Source: an uncultured Selenomonadaceae bacterium
GTDB lineage: Bacteria > Bacillota > Negativicutes > Selenomonadales > Selenomonadaceae
Direction of reading: 5' to 3'
Length of the DNA: 64,000 nt
Assembly (NCBI GenBank): GCA_905234195.1
Contig: CAJOFR010000012.1
Location: forward strand, 1 to 64,000
The notes beneath the pieces were generated by a model. That model did no database searches, was not told the origin of the DNA, and worked only from the letters and a program-made list of their open reading frames with translations. Shown here one piece after another: positions 1 to 8,923 of the stretch (positions are counted from its first letter, which is position 1; every line of letters starts with the position of its first letter). The position numbers and the translations under genes are program-made.

Positions 1-74
1 TACACGTTTTTGTTAAAGCGGAAGGCTAACCGCTGTTTCAATTTTAAACTACGTATTTTTTAAAGTCAATATTT

Positions 75-117
75 GCGGCTTATATCCCCATAGCTAAAGT
101 TAGGGGTTTTACGCCGC
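75..117. repeat. Stem-loop (GCGGC-ttatat-CCCC ... GGGG-ttttac-GCCGC) at the broken 3' end of the L,D-transpeptidase ORF; possible end of an IS200/IS605-like element extending left of the window
   Basis: Inverted arms GCGGC 75-79/GCCGC 113-117 and CCCC 86-89/GGGG 103-106; a second hairpin AGCGG-aaggctaa-CCGCT at 17-34. Confidence 0.4.
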
Positions 118-573
118 CTTTGGATAAGTCGAAGGCTCGGAGGAAAGATAAGAACGCGGCGTGATTTTTCTGTAGGTCATGGACGTGCCGGGATTGTCGA
201 CCAGCCCAAAAGCATAGAGCAATGGAAAAGAACCAATGGGCGTGGTCTTGTCGCCGGCGTATCGATTGGAACTTAAACCGTTTGTTCCGTAGCCGCAATC
301 AACCTCCAAATCGCACTCCCATTCGCCGCGAAAATTTTTATTCCAAAAACTCAAAAGCCCTTTCGCGTTTTGCCTCTCATTGCCGATAACCAAAATAATT
401 TGATCCGTTTTTTGCGCAGTCTCCGAATTTGCGAGAAGTTGCGCGATTTTTATTTCGCGTGCAGATTTTTTTTCGTCAAGCTCCGAAGAATCAATCCCCC
501 TCGTTATCAGCGAACTTCCTCTTTGATAATTCGCCCCCACCGCGCAAAAATTATTCACGGATAAAATTATCAA
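109..573 (-). pseudogene. L,D-transpeptidase (YkuD-type) fragment, truncated before the catalytic His/Cys region
   Basis: GDKTTPIGSFPLLYAFGLVDNPGTSMTYRKITP resembles the N-terminal part of YkuD-type domains; no catalytic H...SxGC motif; signal peptide is out of frame with upstream GTG by an A9 run. Confidence 0.65.
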
Positions 574-621
574 GACTAATGTTAAAATTTCCCAAAACTT
601 TTTTTTTCACGGCAGCATTCA

Positions 622-1914
622 TCACAAGGCTAATTGCCCGAAAAATAAAATCGCCATGATTATCAAAAGCGGATGTATTTCCTTGAATTTTCCCGCGCAG
701 ATTTTTAAAATCACGTAGGTTATCATTCCGACGCCGACGCCGTTTGTTATGGAGTAGGTGAATGGCATCAAACTCATTGTCAAAAACGCGGGGAAAGCCT
801 CCGAATAATCAAACCAATCGATTGACGAGACGTCCGCGACCATGAAACAGCCCGTCAAGATTAAAGCCGGCGCGGTTATCGCGGGGACGGAAGAGAGTGC
901 CGCCGCAAGTGGTTGGCAGAAAATTAAAAGTATGAATAGAGCCGCCGTCACAAACGAAGTAAAACCCGTCCTGCCGCCCGCCGAAACACCTGTGCCCGAT
1001 TCGACGTAAGCTGAAGTGGGTCCGGTGCCCGCGAAGGAGCCGACGAAACTCCCCAAAGAGTCAGCCAGCAACGCACTTTTTAAATTCGGGAACTTGCCCT
1101 CTTTGATTAAGCCCGCTTGCCTGCCGACGCCGAGCATTGTACCCGTAGTGTCGAAGAGAGTCACGAGGAGCAGAGTGAAAATTACGAAAGACAAGGAGCC
1201 CATCCCGTCGAAACTCAACTGCATGAAAGTTTGGTCGAAGCCGCTGGGAATAGAAAAAGGTGTCGCCGGCAATTCCAGGTAGCCGAAAATTTTTGCAATA
1301 ACCGCCGTGATTACCATGCCGACAAAAATTGCGCCGGTCACCCTCATGACGAGCAACACCATCGTTATCAGCAAGCCCACGACAGTTAAAATAAAAGTCG
1401 AGTCGTTCATTTCGCCAAAGCCGACCATTGTCGCGGAATTAGCCATGACGATATGCCCGTTGTGGAGACCGATTAACGCTATAAAAAGTCCGATGCCCGC
1501 CGCAATAGATTTTTTCATCGATTCGGGGATTGAGTTGATAAACATTTCGCGGAAACTTGTCAGCGATAAGAACGTAAAAATTCCCGACGCTATCGCCGCC
1601 GCGCCGAGTGCTTTTTGCCACGACACGCCCTCCGACAAAATCACCGTGTAAACTAAGTAGGCGTTTATTCCCAGACCCGGTGCTATCGCTATCGGATAAT
1701 TCGCCGCCACGCCCATTATCAGCGTTGCCACGACTGTTGCAATTATCGTCGCGAGGTAGACGCCGCCAAAATCCATGCCGCCCGCAGAATACGTCGTCGG
1801 GTTCACGATAACGATATACATCATCGATAAAAAAGTTGTCGCTCCGGCAAGAACCTCCGTGCGCAAATTCGTATTGCGCTCCTCAAATAAAAAATATTTC
1901 TTCAGCTGTTCCAT
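622..1914 (-). CDS. NCS2-family purine (guanine/hypoxanthine/adenine) permease
   Basis: 430 aa; N-term FEERNTNLRTEVLAGATTFLSMMYIVIVNP, GTGPTSAYVESGTGVSAGGRTG motif. Confidence 0.93.
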   Translation of the reverse strand: MEQLKKYFLFEERNTNLRTEVLAGATTFLSMMYIVIVNPTTYSAGGMDFGGVYLATIIATVVATLIMGVAANYPIAIAPGLGINAYLVYTVILSEGVSWQKALGAAAIASGIFTFLSLTSFREMFINSIPESMKKSIAAGIGLFIALIGLHNGHIVMANSATMVGFGEMNDSTFILTVVGLLITMVLLVMRVTGAIFVGMVITAVIAKIFGYLELPATPFSIPSGFDQTFMQLSFDGMGSLSFVIFTLLLVTLFDTTGTMLGVGRQAGLIKEGKFPNLKSALLADSLGSFVGSFAGTGPTSAYVESGTGVSAGGRTGFTSFVTAALFILLIFCQPLAAALSSVPAITAPALILTGCFMVADVSSIDWFDYSEAFPAFLTMSLMPFTYSITNGVGVGMITYVILKICAGKFKEIHPLLIIMAILFFGQLAL

Positions 1915-2112
1915 TCTACCCTCCTGAAAAACTCAAAAGAATTTTTTACGGCTGTATCGTACCACGCCCGCCGCCCAATGTCAAAACTAAAAGCTTTGGT
2001 CGAAAACGAAATTTTTGCAGGAATTTTTGTTGCTGTGTCGAAATCTCAACGGCGGTAACCCGCAAATATCAACGGGTTAAAATTTGCCGCGAAATTTTGT
2101 GGGGCGATATGG

Positions 2113-3087
2113 TTGAATTTTTTTCTGATAGTGCCGCTTGTAATGGTCGTCACAGTCTTTTCGGTTTACTCAATATCAAATCGATTGGGCTTGCGCATAC
2201 GTTTGGGCGTGCTTGCGGCTTGCGCGGCGGCGGCCTTGTTGGTTGACTTCGGGGCGGCGATAGTTTCTTCGGCTCCCGGCAGGAATTATTTTATTTGTCT
2301 GTTCGTATTGGCGGCGATTTTTTCTGCGGCGATAACCTTCGTGAACAAGCGTTTGGTGCGAAAGGAGCTTGCGGCGGAAGAGGACTTCGCGGCTCAAGTT
2401 CAGGACGCCTATTTAGGTCGCGCGGAAGACGCCGAAGAATTTGCCGAAAAGAAAAATTTTTCTGCCGCCGTCAAAAATATTTCCGAAGAGAAAATCGATG
2501 AGGAAAGACTTCCCGAAAAAATCATAGCCGTCGAAAATTCGGACGAAGAAAAAATTTTCGATAAGCCCGCGACGATTGACGAGGACGACGAGAAAAAAAG
2601 CGCGGACGAAGAAAATGACGCGCCCGCCGATTCCGAGCCGGTAAAAAAAAATAATCCCGTCAAGCCCGCTGAAAAAAAAATCCTGGTCAGCGAAATGAAA
2701 ACCCTTGACGAAATTTTGGATTATGCCTACACTGAAAGGGCGCGCGGCAATTTCAGCCAGGCCGCCTACGCCTACAAAAAAGCCCTCGAAAGATACGGCT
2801 ATGACGACTACGCGCCGTTTGTTGCCGTCGATTTGAGCAACGTCTACAAGGAGCAGGCTTTTTACATGAAGGCGATCAAAACTTATGAAACCGCATTAAA
2901 ACTTCCGGCTGTCGTGCGCAACTCTTCCATTCAAAAAGAGTTTCAAGACAATCTGAATTATTTGCGCGTCGTGCAGTCGGTTCTTTTAAAAAACCGCGCC
3001 TTGTCTACTCCCTTCAGCAAAATTTCTCCTGAACATCTGCAGGAAATTGAGGCGGAGTTTCAAGCTAAGCGGTCAGAGTTTGATTGA
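2113..3087 (+). CDS. Membrane-anchored TPR-like protein with long acidic K/E/D-rich linker
   Basis: Hydrophobic N-terminus, low-complexity acidic linker, C-terminal TPR-like helices (ARGNFSQAAYAYKKALERYG ... MKAIKTYETALKL). Confidence 0.7.
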   Translation: MNFFLIVPLVMVVTVFSVYSISNRLGLRIRLGVLAACAAAALLVDFGAAIVSSAPGRNYFICLFVLAAIFSAAITFVNKRLVRKELAAEEDFAAQVQDAYLGRAEDAEEFAEKKNFSAAVKNISEEKIDEERLPEKIIAVENSDEEKIFDKPATIDEDDEKKSADEENDAPADSEPVKKNNPVKPAEKKILVSEMKTLDEILDYAYTERARGNFSQAAYAYKKALERYGYDDYAPFVAVDLSNVYKEQAFYMKAIKTYETALKLPAVVRNSSIQKEFQDNLNYLRVVQSVLLKNRALSTPFSKISPEHLQEIEAEFQAKRSEFD

Positions 3088-3174
3088 TTCGGGCTTGACG
3101 CTCGAAATTATTTTTTAACGGACGGTGATTAGCAAGAAAATTTTTTATCTAAAAATAAACGGGAGGTAAATTTA

Positions 3175-4494
3175 ATGAAAAAAAGTGTGGAAATCCTTGG
3201 CTTGCCCATAATCAGTATCACTGAAGGGCGCGAGCTGGGTGTGAGCAAGTCTTTGCTCATCGATGCTAAAAACGGTCTTGTCGCAGCTATCACTGTGGAA
3301 GACAACGAGTGGTATCGCGGCGTGAAGCTCATTCCTTACGAAGCAGTTATCGCTATCGGCGACGACGCGGTCACAATCACGCACAGCGAAAATATTTTGA
3401 AACTTGAAGAGGCCGGCGATTACGAGACGATGCTTGAGGAAAATGTTCGAGTTATCGGCACGAAAGCTATCAGCAAAAACGGCGTCAATCAAGGCAATGT
3501 CACCGAAATTTACGTTGGCGACGACGGCAAAATAGAGCAGTGCGAAATTACCGCGCCCGACGGCACCGTTACTGAATTTGATGCGGATCAAATTTCCACT
3601 TTCGGAAAACTGGTCACCATGATTGACTTCAACGCGGAAAAAAAAAATGATTTTATAATTCCTTCCGCGCCTGTTATCGGCAATTCCATGTTCGGTTCAG
3701 AAAACGCCAAGCCCTCCTACGAGCCGCAAGAGCCTCCGGTTTACGAAGAGCCCGCAGAAAATTTTGTGGAGACCCCGCAGGCCGAAGAGCCGCCCGCTCA
3801 AGAGGAAATGCCGCCGATGTTCGTTGAAACCCCTGCAGAAAATCAAGACGTTTTGGAATCTGTGATGACTCCGGAACCCACGCAAGATTTTCCGCCGGCT
3901 GAAGAAATTCCCGCTGAAAATAATTTCGTGGAAGAAATTCCGCAGGAGGTAAACGATATTCACGAGGCAAATGAGTTCCCGACGCTTTACCCCGAACACC
4001 AGGAAGAAGTTCCGCAGAGTTTCGAGGAAATTCCTCAAGTCGAAGAGCCTCAACATTTTGAAGAGGAAATTCCCGCGACCGAAAAGCCGCAACACTTCGA
4101 GGAAGAAATCCCCGTTCTTGCGCCTGAACCTGAACCGGAGCCGGAAATTCCTGCGCCCGCTGAAGAGCCCAAAACCGCTTCGGCAATAACGAAACAGGCG
4201 GAGGCACTCAAGGCGGCCTTGAAACGCGCAATGGAAGGCGCACCGAAAGCAGCGGCAGCCGTGCAAACTCAAAACGCGACGACGCCCAGAGTTACTCCCA
4301 GAAGACAAACCACCGAAAGGGCAGTCGAAGACCGCCGCCGCATGATGTTGCTTGGCAAGAAAGCCGCACGCACGATTAAGGCTGACACCGGCGCGATTAT
4401 CGTGGAGGCAGGCGCGGAAATTACCGAAGAAGTTTTGCAGAAGGCGAAACTTGCGAACAAGTTTATAGATCTTTCCATGAATTATATTCCGTGA
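3175..4494 (+). CDS. PRC-barrel domain protein with Pro/Glu-rich repetitive linker and short conserved C-terminal domain
   Basis: Upstream GGGAGG SD; N-term MKKSVEILGLPIISITEGRELGVSKSLLIDAKNGLVAAI (PRC-barrel-like); EEIPQ/EEEIP repeats. Confidence 0.75.
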   Translation: MKKSVEILGLPIISITEGRELGVSKSLLIDAKNGLVAAITVEDNEWYRGVKLIPYEAVIAIGDDAVTITHSENILKLEEAGDYETMLEENVRVIGTKAISKNGVNQGNVTEIYVGDDGKIEQCEITAPDGTVTEFDADQISTFGKLVTMIDFNAEKKNDFIIPSAPVIGNSMFGSENAKPSYEPQEPPVYEEPAENFVETPQAEEPPAQEEMPPMFVETPAENQDVLESVMTPEPTQDFPPAEEIPAENNFVEEIPQEVNDIHEANEFPTLYPEHQEEVPQSFEEIPQVEEPQHFEEEIPATEKPQHFEEEIPVLAPEPEPEPEIPAPAEEPKTASAITKQAEALKAALKRAMEGAPKAAAAVQTQNATTPRVTPRRQTTERAVEDRRRMMLLGKKAARTIKADTGAIIVEAGAEITEEVLQKAKLANKFIDLSMNYIP

Positions 4495-4516
4495 TTCAAA
4501 CGAAAATTTTTCAACT

Positions 4517-4556
4517 AAAAAAGCGAACTCTCCAAAAGGATTGAGTCCGCTTTTTT
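4517..4556 (+). terminator. Rho-independent terminator after PRC-barrel gene
   Basis: AAAAAAGCGAACTC ... GAGTCCGCTTTTTT. Confidence 0.8.
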
Positions 4557-4564
4557 GTTTTTTG

Positions 4565-4885
4565 AACTACTCCCGCCTAAAGAGACGGGAGATTCATGAG
4601 AAGTTTGATAGCCTAAGCTACCCTTATTCTCAAAGGGTTGCCCAAGAGCCCTATACACAGTCGCTCTAAGTCGAGTCTCTGCTTACTTTAATCTTCGTGT
4701 ACTGCTTTGCCGGACTTATACAATACTGTAGCCTTGCAAGGGAGTACTGCCTCAAAAACGGCTCAAAGACCGTTGGTCAAAATACATTTTTTCAACGTGG
4801 TTGTCTTCCACAAATACGTTGTTTTTCACAGCAGAACGATTTCACTGCCAACCGCCGCCTACAGAGACGGGAGTTTTCTTGCCGC
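4565..4885 (-). mobile_element. Short IS200/IS605-like remnant or palindrome-associated element without transposase
   Basis: Two near-identical directly oriented hairpins CTCCCGcctaaagagaCGGGAG (about 4570) and CCGCCgcctacagagaCGGGAG (about 4853) bound about 300 bp of non-coding DNA. Confidence 0.5.
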
Positions 4886-4921
4886 GTTTAGGATAAAATT
4901 CTCGTCGAGAAAAAATTTTCG

Positions 4922-5272
4922 TGGTGGAGATGAGGAGAATCGAACTCCTGTCCGAAAATAATGTTACCCGACTTTCTCCGAGCGCAGTCTGTGGTTAAAT
5001 TTCAATTCTGTTAAGTCCACAGACAAACTCAACGGAATCAATCACCGAAAAAATTTCCCGAAGTTGCTACGGTGCCACGCAACCAGGTATCCCGCGTTGA
5101 CCCCTGCCCCGACCTAGCGGGAAATCAGCCGGCAGAGGCTGGCTCATGCTGCCAGAGCGTAATCTTCGTTCGCTTTTATTTTAAAGCAATTTTCCCCTTG
5201 CTGAACCGGTTCGAGGAGCCCGGTGCTCGCTTATCAAATCCCATTTATCCCCGTCGAAACCATTACATCCCC
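4922..5272 (-). ncRNA. ssrA: Transfer-messenger RNA; tag peptide ANEDYALAA (tag ORF about 5144-5173)
   Basis: Reverse complement 5' GGGGATGTAATGGTTTCGACGGGG, 3' GGACAGGAGTTCGATTCTCCTCATCTCCACCA, GCGAACGAAGATTACGCTCTGGCAGCATGA. Confidence 0.97.
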
Positions 5273-5285
5273 TTTCGTTTTCGCA

Positions 5286-5314
5286 AGTTTATCACGCGCG
5301 CCGGTCTTTGTCAA
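5286..5314 (-). promoter_or_regulatory. ssrA promoter TTGACA-N17-TAAACT
   Basis: Reverse complement TTGACA aagaccggcgcgcgtga TAAACT just upstream of the tmRNA 5' end. Confidence 0.8.
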
Positions 5315-5385
5315 TCCAGTGTTTAGGGGTTAGAGCTTAGAGATTTTTTCCTTTCTAAAATTTTTTATCTCTTTAAATCTAGCAT

Positions 5386-5482
5386 CTACTTTTCTTTTGA
5401 TCGCAAAAGAAAAGTAGCAAAAGAAAACTGCCCGCAGAGGTCGCATCACGCGACCAAATGCGGGCGATCCCTGTGCGGCCCC
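5386..5482. repeat. Three-hairpin element copy 1 (third hairpin degraded)
   Basis: CTACTTTTCTTTT-gatcgc-AAAAGAAAAGTAG; GCCCGC aga GGTCGC ATCAC GCGACC aaat GCGGGC. Confidence 0.9.
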
Positions 5483-5510
5483 TCTCCTTTTCATACTAAT
5501 TCTTTATCCC

Positions 5511-6365
5511 CTAAGCTCTAGCCACTAAAAACGCGCCGATTAAATTTGCGTCGTTGCGAAACCTGCAGGGAACAACTTCGACGCTCGGAAAATTTATCGG
5601 GCGTTCGTCGTAAATTTTCGCAAGGTTTAAACGAATCGCGGCGATAAAACTTTTTTGCGCACTTATCCCGCCGCCAATCGCAAACTTTTCCGCGTCAATC
5701 ACCATTTGAATATTAAAAATTTTCTCGGCTATTCGGCGCGCGAACTTATCAAGGCAAAAGAGCGCGTCATTTTCTTTTTCGTCGACGGCGCGGAAAAAAT
5801 TTTCTCCGGTAATTTCGCTTGACAAATTTTTAATCTGCGCGTACATTTTTAACAGCGCGGGGACACTGCCGACGTCGTGGAAAATTTTTTCGCCGGAAGA
5901 AGTAAAAGCAATTTCGCCTGCCAAATTATTTTTGCCGCGATGAATTTTGTGATTCTTGATGAACGCGCCGCCAATCGACGTGCCGAAGACCATAACAAAG
6001 CCGTCGCTGACATCGGCAAGGCTTCCGATTTTCGCTTCGGCAAGAGCCGCACAATTTGCGTCGTTCTCAATCGCAACCCTCGTGCCGCAAATTTTTTCCA
6101 GCTCGGCGACAATGTTGCAGCCGTTGTTGTAAGGCAGCGCAACACTGGCGACACAAACCCCGCGCTCGGCGTCGATAATTCCAGGCAGAGAAATCCCGAT
6201 ACCCGCAAAATTATCCGCGCGGTAAAGTTTTTCTATCGCCGCGAAAAAATCTGCGCGATTGGTTTTCGGAGTGGGGATTTTCCCTTGACGGATAATTTCC
6301 GCCGAATCACTAATGGCGGCGTGTTTTATAAAAGTTCCGCCGACGTCGACGCTCAAAAATTTCAT
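5511..6365 (-). CDS. ROK family sugar kinase/regulator-like protein
   Basis: MKFLSVDVGGTFIKHAAI, GIGISLPGIID, ENDANCAALAE; ATG at 6365 with SD. Confidence 0.9.
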   Translation of the reverse strand: MKFLSVDVGGTFIKHAAISDSAEIIRQGKIPTPKTNRADFFAAIEKLYRADNFAGIGISLPGIIDAERGVCVASVALPYNNGCNIVAELEKICGTRVAIENDANCAALAEAKIGSLADVSDGFVMVFGTSIGGAFIKNHKIHRGKNNLAGEIAFTSSGEKIFHDVGSVPALLKMYAQIKNLSSEITGENFFRAVDEKENDALFCLDKFARRIAEKIFNIQMVIDAEKFAIGGGISAQKSFIAAIRLNLAKIYDERPINFPSVEVVPCRFRNDANLIGAFLVARA

Positions 6366-6395
6366 AAAAATCCCTCCAAAGGAAAGGTGACAAGC

Positions 6396-7190
6396 TTGAA
6401 AAAAATTAAAGTGCAAAACATTATCGAAGTCATGAGCAAAATTGCTCCCCGTCAGCTCGCCGAAGAGTGGGACAATCCCGGACTTTTGGTCGGCGCGCCG
6501 GAAAACGAAGTCAAAAAAATTTTCGTCTGCCTCGACGTGACTGACGAAACTGTTAAAGCCGCCGCCGATTTTCGCGCAGATTTAATTGTGGCGCACCACC
6601 CGATTATTTTTCGCGCCGTCAAAAATTTTCGCACGGATCTTCCGCTCGGTCGCAAGCTGGAGATGCTCATAAAAAATAATATTTCGGTTTTCGCGGCGCA
6701 CACGAATTTGGACAGCGCGCAGGGCGGAGTGAATGACGTGCTCGCCGAAAAAATCGGGCTGGTTGACGTGAAAATGTTTGGTGACGAAGAAATTTCTCTC
6801 GGCAGAATCGGACGCCTCCCCGAAAAAATGTCCGCCAAAACTTTTGCCGAACACGTCAAAAAATCTCTGAACGCGAATTTTGTCCGACTCGTCGACGCGG
6901 GAGATTTTCCCATTGACAAGGTTGGGATTTGCGGCGGCGCGGGCAGCGATATTATTTCTAAGGCAAAATTTTTCGGCGCGCAGGCTTTTGTTACCGGCGA
7001 CGTAAAATATCACGAGGCGCAGAATGCTGTCGACACAAAAATTCACGTCGTCGACGCGGGACATTTTGCGACGGAATTTCCGATTGTCCGCGCGCTTGCC
7101 GAAAAACTTTCGGCTGAATTTAATAAACTCGGTTACGAAATTGAAATTGCGGAAGATAATTTTTCTCGTGACGTCTTCACGGCGATTTAA
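6396..7190 (+). CDS. Nif3-like dinuclear metal centre hexameric protein (GTP cyclohydrolase I type 2 homologue family)
   Basis: EEWDNPGLLVG, LIVAHHPIIF, AAHTNLDSAQGGVNDVL, GAGSD; TTG start after GGAAAGG. Confidence 0.9.
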   Translation: MKKIKVQNIIEVMSKIAPRQLAEEWDNPGLLVGAPENEVKKIFVCLDVTDETVKAAADFRADLIVAHHPIIFRAVKNFRTDLPLGRKLEMLIKNNISVFAAHTNLDSAQGGVNDVLAEKIGLVDVKMFGDEEISLGRIGRLPEKMSAKTFAEHVKKSLNANFVRLVDAGDFPIDKVGICGGAGSDIISKAKFFGAQAFVTGDVKYHEAQNAVDTKIHVVDAGHFATEFPIVRALAEKLSAEFNKLGYEIEIAEDNFSRDVFTAI

Positions 7191-7198
7191 AATTAAAA

Positions 7199-7222
7199 GA
7201 GCGGGACAAATTTGCCCCGCTC
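7199..7222. terminator. Bidirectional terminator between convergent nif3-like and rpmE
   Basis: GAGCGGGacaaatttgCCCCGCTC followed by T-rich tract. Confidence 0.8.
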
Positions 7223-7232
7223 GGAAAATTTT

Positions 7233-7442
7233 TTAAGCCTTGTTGTAACGTTTGTTGAACTTTTCGATACGCCCGCCGGCTTTTACGTCGCGCTGACGAC
7301 CGGTGAAAAACGGATGACATTTTGAACAAACGTCAACGCGCAGTTCTTTTTTCGTGGAACCGGTTTTAAAAGTATTGCCGCAACCGCAAGTAACAGTTGC
7401 CTCAAAATATTGCGGATGAATTTTATCTTTCAAATTAAACAC
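7233..7442 (-). CDS. rpmE: 50S ribosomal protein L31
   Basis: [50 protein letters not shown]. Confidence 0.97.
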   Translation of the reverse strand: MFNLKDKIHPQYFEATVTCGCGNTFKTGSTKKELRVDVCSKCHPFFTGRQRDVKAGGRIEKFNKRYNKA

Positions 7443-7454
7443 TCCCTAAAAATA

Positions 7455-7483
7455 TTGACGCGAAAAAGCACAGGGTGTATTAT
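7455..7483 (+). promoter_or_regulatory. Promoter TTGACG-N17-TATTAT upstream of clpX-like gene
   Basis: Sequence match and spacing. Confidence 0.7.
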
Positions 7484-7540
7484 ATACCTTGCGATTTTTT
7501 ATTGCAAGGTTTATTTAGGATTTGAAGGAGCAAAATTTTT

Positions 7541-8908
7541 ATGGCTATAATCACCACAGGAAATTATCGTTGTAACATTTGCGGGCGTCGGATCAAAATT
7601 CAGAGTCAAGTCGATATGCCGATTTTGGATCCGAACACCGGATTTGCCGTCTGCAAAAATTGTATCAAGGAGATATACAAGTACATTGAGGAAGACGAGA
7701 AGCACAAGCTCAAGAGCGCGAAAAAAAATTTCGCGAATTCTCTTGGCGAACTGCTGGAAAAAAACAAGCCGCATGTCATTAAACAGTACCTCGACGAATT
7801 TATTATTCAGCAGGATCGCGCGAAAAAAATTCTTTCCGTTGCGACGTACAACCACTACAAGCGCATGAAGTACGACTACGACAACGCGGGCGGCGACGAC
7901 GAAATTGACAAGTCCAACGTGATAATTATCGGACCTACCGGCTGCGGCAAGACCGCCATGCTTAGTCACCTGTCAAAACTTTTGGACATACCCTTTGCCG
8001 TAACTGATGCATCCAGTCTGACGGAGGCGGGGTTTGTCGGCGCGGACGTCGAAGTAGCCGTAAGAAATCTTTATTACGCGGCGGGGCAGAACATTGAGAA
8101 AACCGAACACGGGATTATTTATCTCGACGAGTTCGACAAAATCGCGCGCAAGTCCGGCGAAAATAATTCTATCACCGCAGATCCGGGACATGAAGGCGTT
8201 CAGCAAGGGCTTTTGAAGATGCTTGAAGGCAGCGTCGTGGAGTTCACCGCGCGCGGGCAACGCAAGCACCCCGAAGCCCCGACAATTAAAGTCAACACGA
8301 GAAATATTTTGTTCATTGTTGGCGGAGCGTTCGTCGGCTTAGATAAAATTGTTGCCAAGAGGATTAGGAAAGGCGAGGCGAGTTTGGGTTTTGGCGTCGA
8401 CGTTCAATCTAAGGACGACAGCGACGAAAAGTTCAACGAGCTGATTCACCAGGTGCGCCCCGAAGATTTGATGAAGTACGGGATTATTCCGGAAATTATC
8501 GGACGCCTGCCCGTCATTTGCACGCTGGAAACTCTTGACGAAAATGCTTTGCTTAGAATTTTGACGGAGCCGAGAAATGCGCCCGTCAAGCAATATCAAA
8601 AACTTTTGGCTATGGATAATGTTCAGCTGGAGTTTGAAGAAAATGCGTTGCGTGCCGTCGCGAAAAAGGCTATCGAGCGCAAGACCGGCGCGCGCTCTCT
8701 CAAGGGGATTATCGAAGATACTATGCTTGACGTCATGTTTGAAATTCCGAAGTCCGACGCGCCCCGCAAGCTGATTATAACTGAAGAGTGCATTAACGAG
8801 GACGCGGAGCCGAAAATTGTTTACCTTGATCCCGAAGAAAAAGTTTCCCTTGAAAAAGAGGACGCGCCGCCTTTTATCGAGGAAGATAACGAAAACGAAT
8901 CCGCTTGA
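7541..8908 (+). CDS. ClpX-like AAA+ unfoldase (divergent)
   Basis: CNICG...CKNC zinc finger, GPTGCGKT, GFVGADVE, HGIIYLDEFDKIA, GRLPV, RKTGARSLKGI, LGF loop. Confidence 0.88.
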   Translation: MAIITTGNYRCNICGRRIKIQSQVDMPILDPNTGFAVCKNCIKEIYKYIEEDEKHKLKSAKKNFANSLGELLEKNKPHVIKQYLDEFIIQQDRAKKILSVATYNHYKRMKYDYDNAGGDDEIDKSNVIIIGPTGCGKTAMLSHLSKLLDIPFAVTDASSLTEAGFVGADVEVAVRNLYYAAGQNIEKTEHGIIYLDEFDKIARKSGENNSITADPGHEGVQQGLLKMLEGSVVEFTARGQRKHPEAPTIKVNTRNILFIVGGAFVGLDKIVAKRIRKGEASLGFGVDVQSKDDSDEKFNELIHQVRPEDLMKYGIIPEIIGRLPVICTLETLDENALLRILTEPRNAPVKQYQKLLAMDNVQLEFEENALRAVAKKAIERKTGARSLKGIIEDTMLDVMFEIPKSDAPRKLIITEECINEDAEPKIVYLDPEEKVSLEKEDAPPFIEEDNENESA

Positions 8909-8923
8909 TAAAAAATTTGGAGA

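Noticed and set aside
1915-2112. Purine riboswitch upstream of the purine permease
   Set aside because: No recognisable purine-aptamer core on the minus strand by eye.
3674-4308. Two long antisense ORFs (177 and 203 aa) opposite the PRC-barrel linker
   Set aside because: Arg/Phe-rich composition generated by the Glu/Pro-rich repeat on the coding strand.
4697-4961. ORFs of 64 and 84 aa in the IS605-like remnant and tmRNA 3' end
   Set aside because: Overlap non-coding element and ssrA, opposite strand; no recognisable domain.
5877-6395. N-terminal 170-aa extension of the Nif3 ORF
   Set aside because: Lies antisense over the ROK gene; Nif3 homology begins at KKIKVQNIIEVM with TTG and SD at about 6396.
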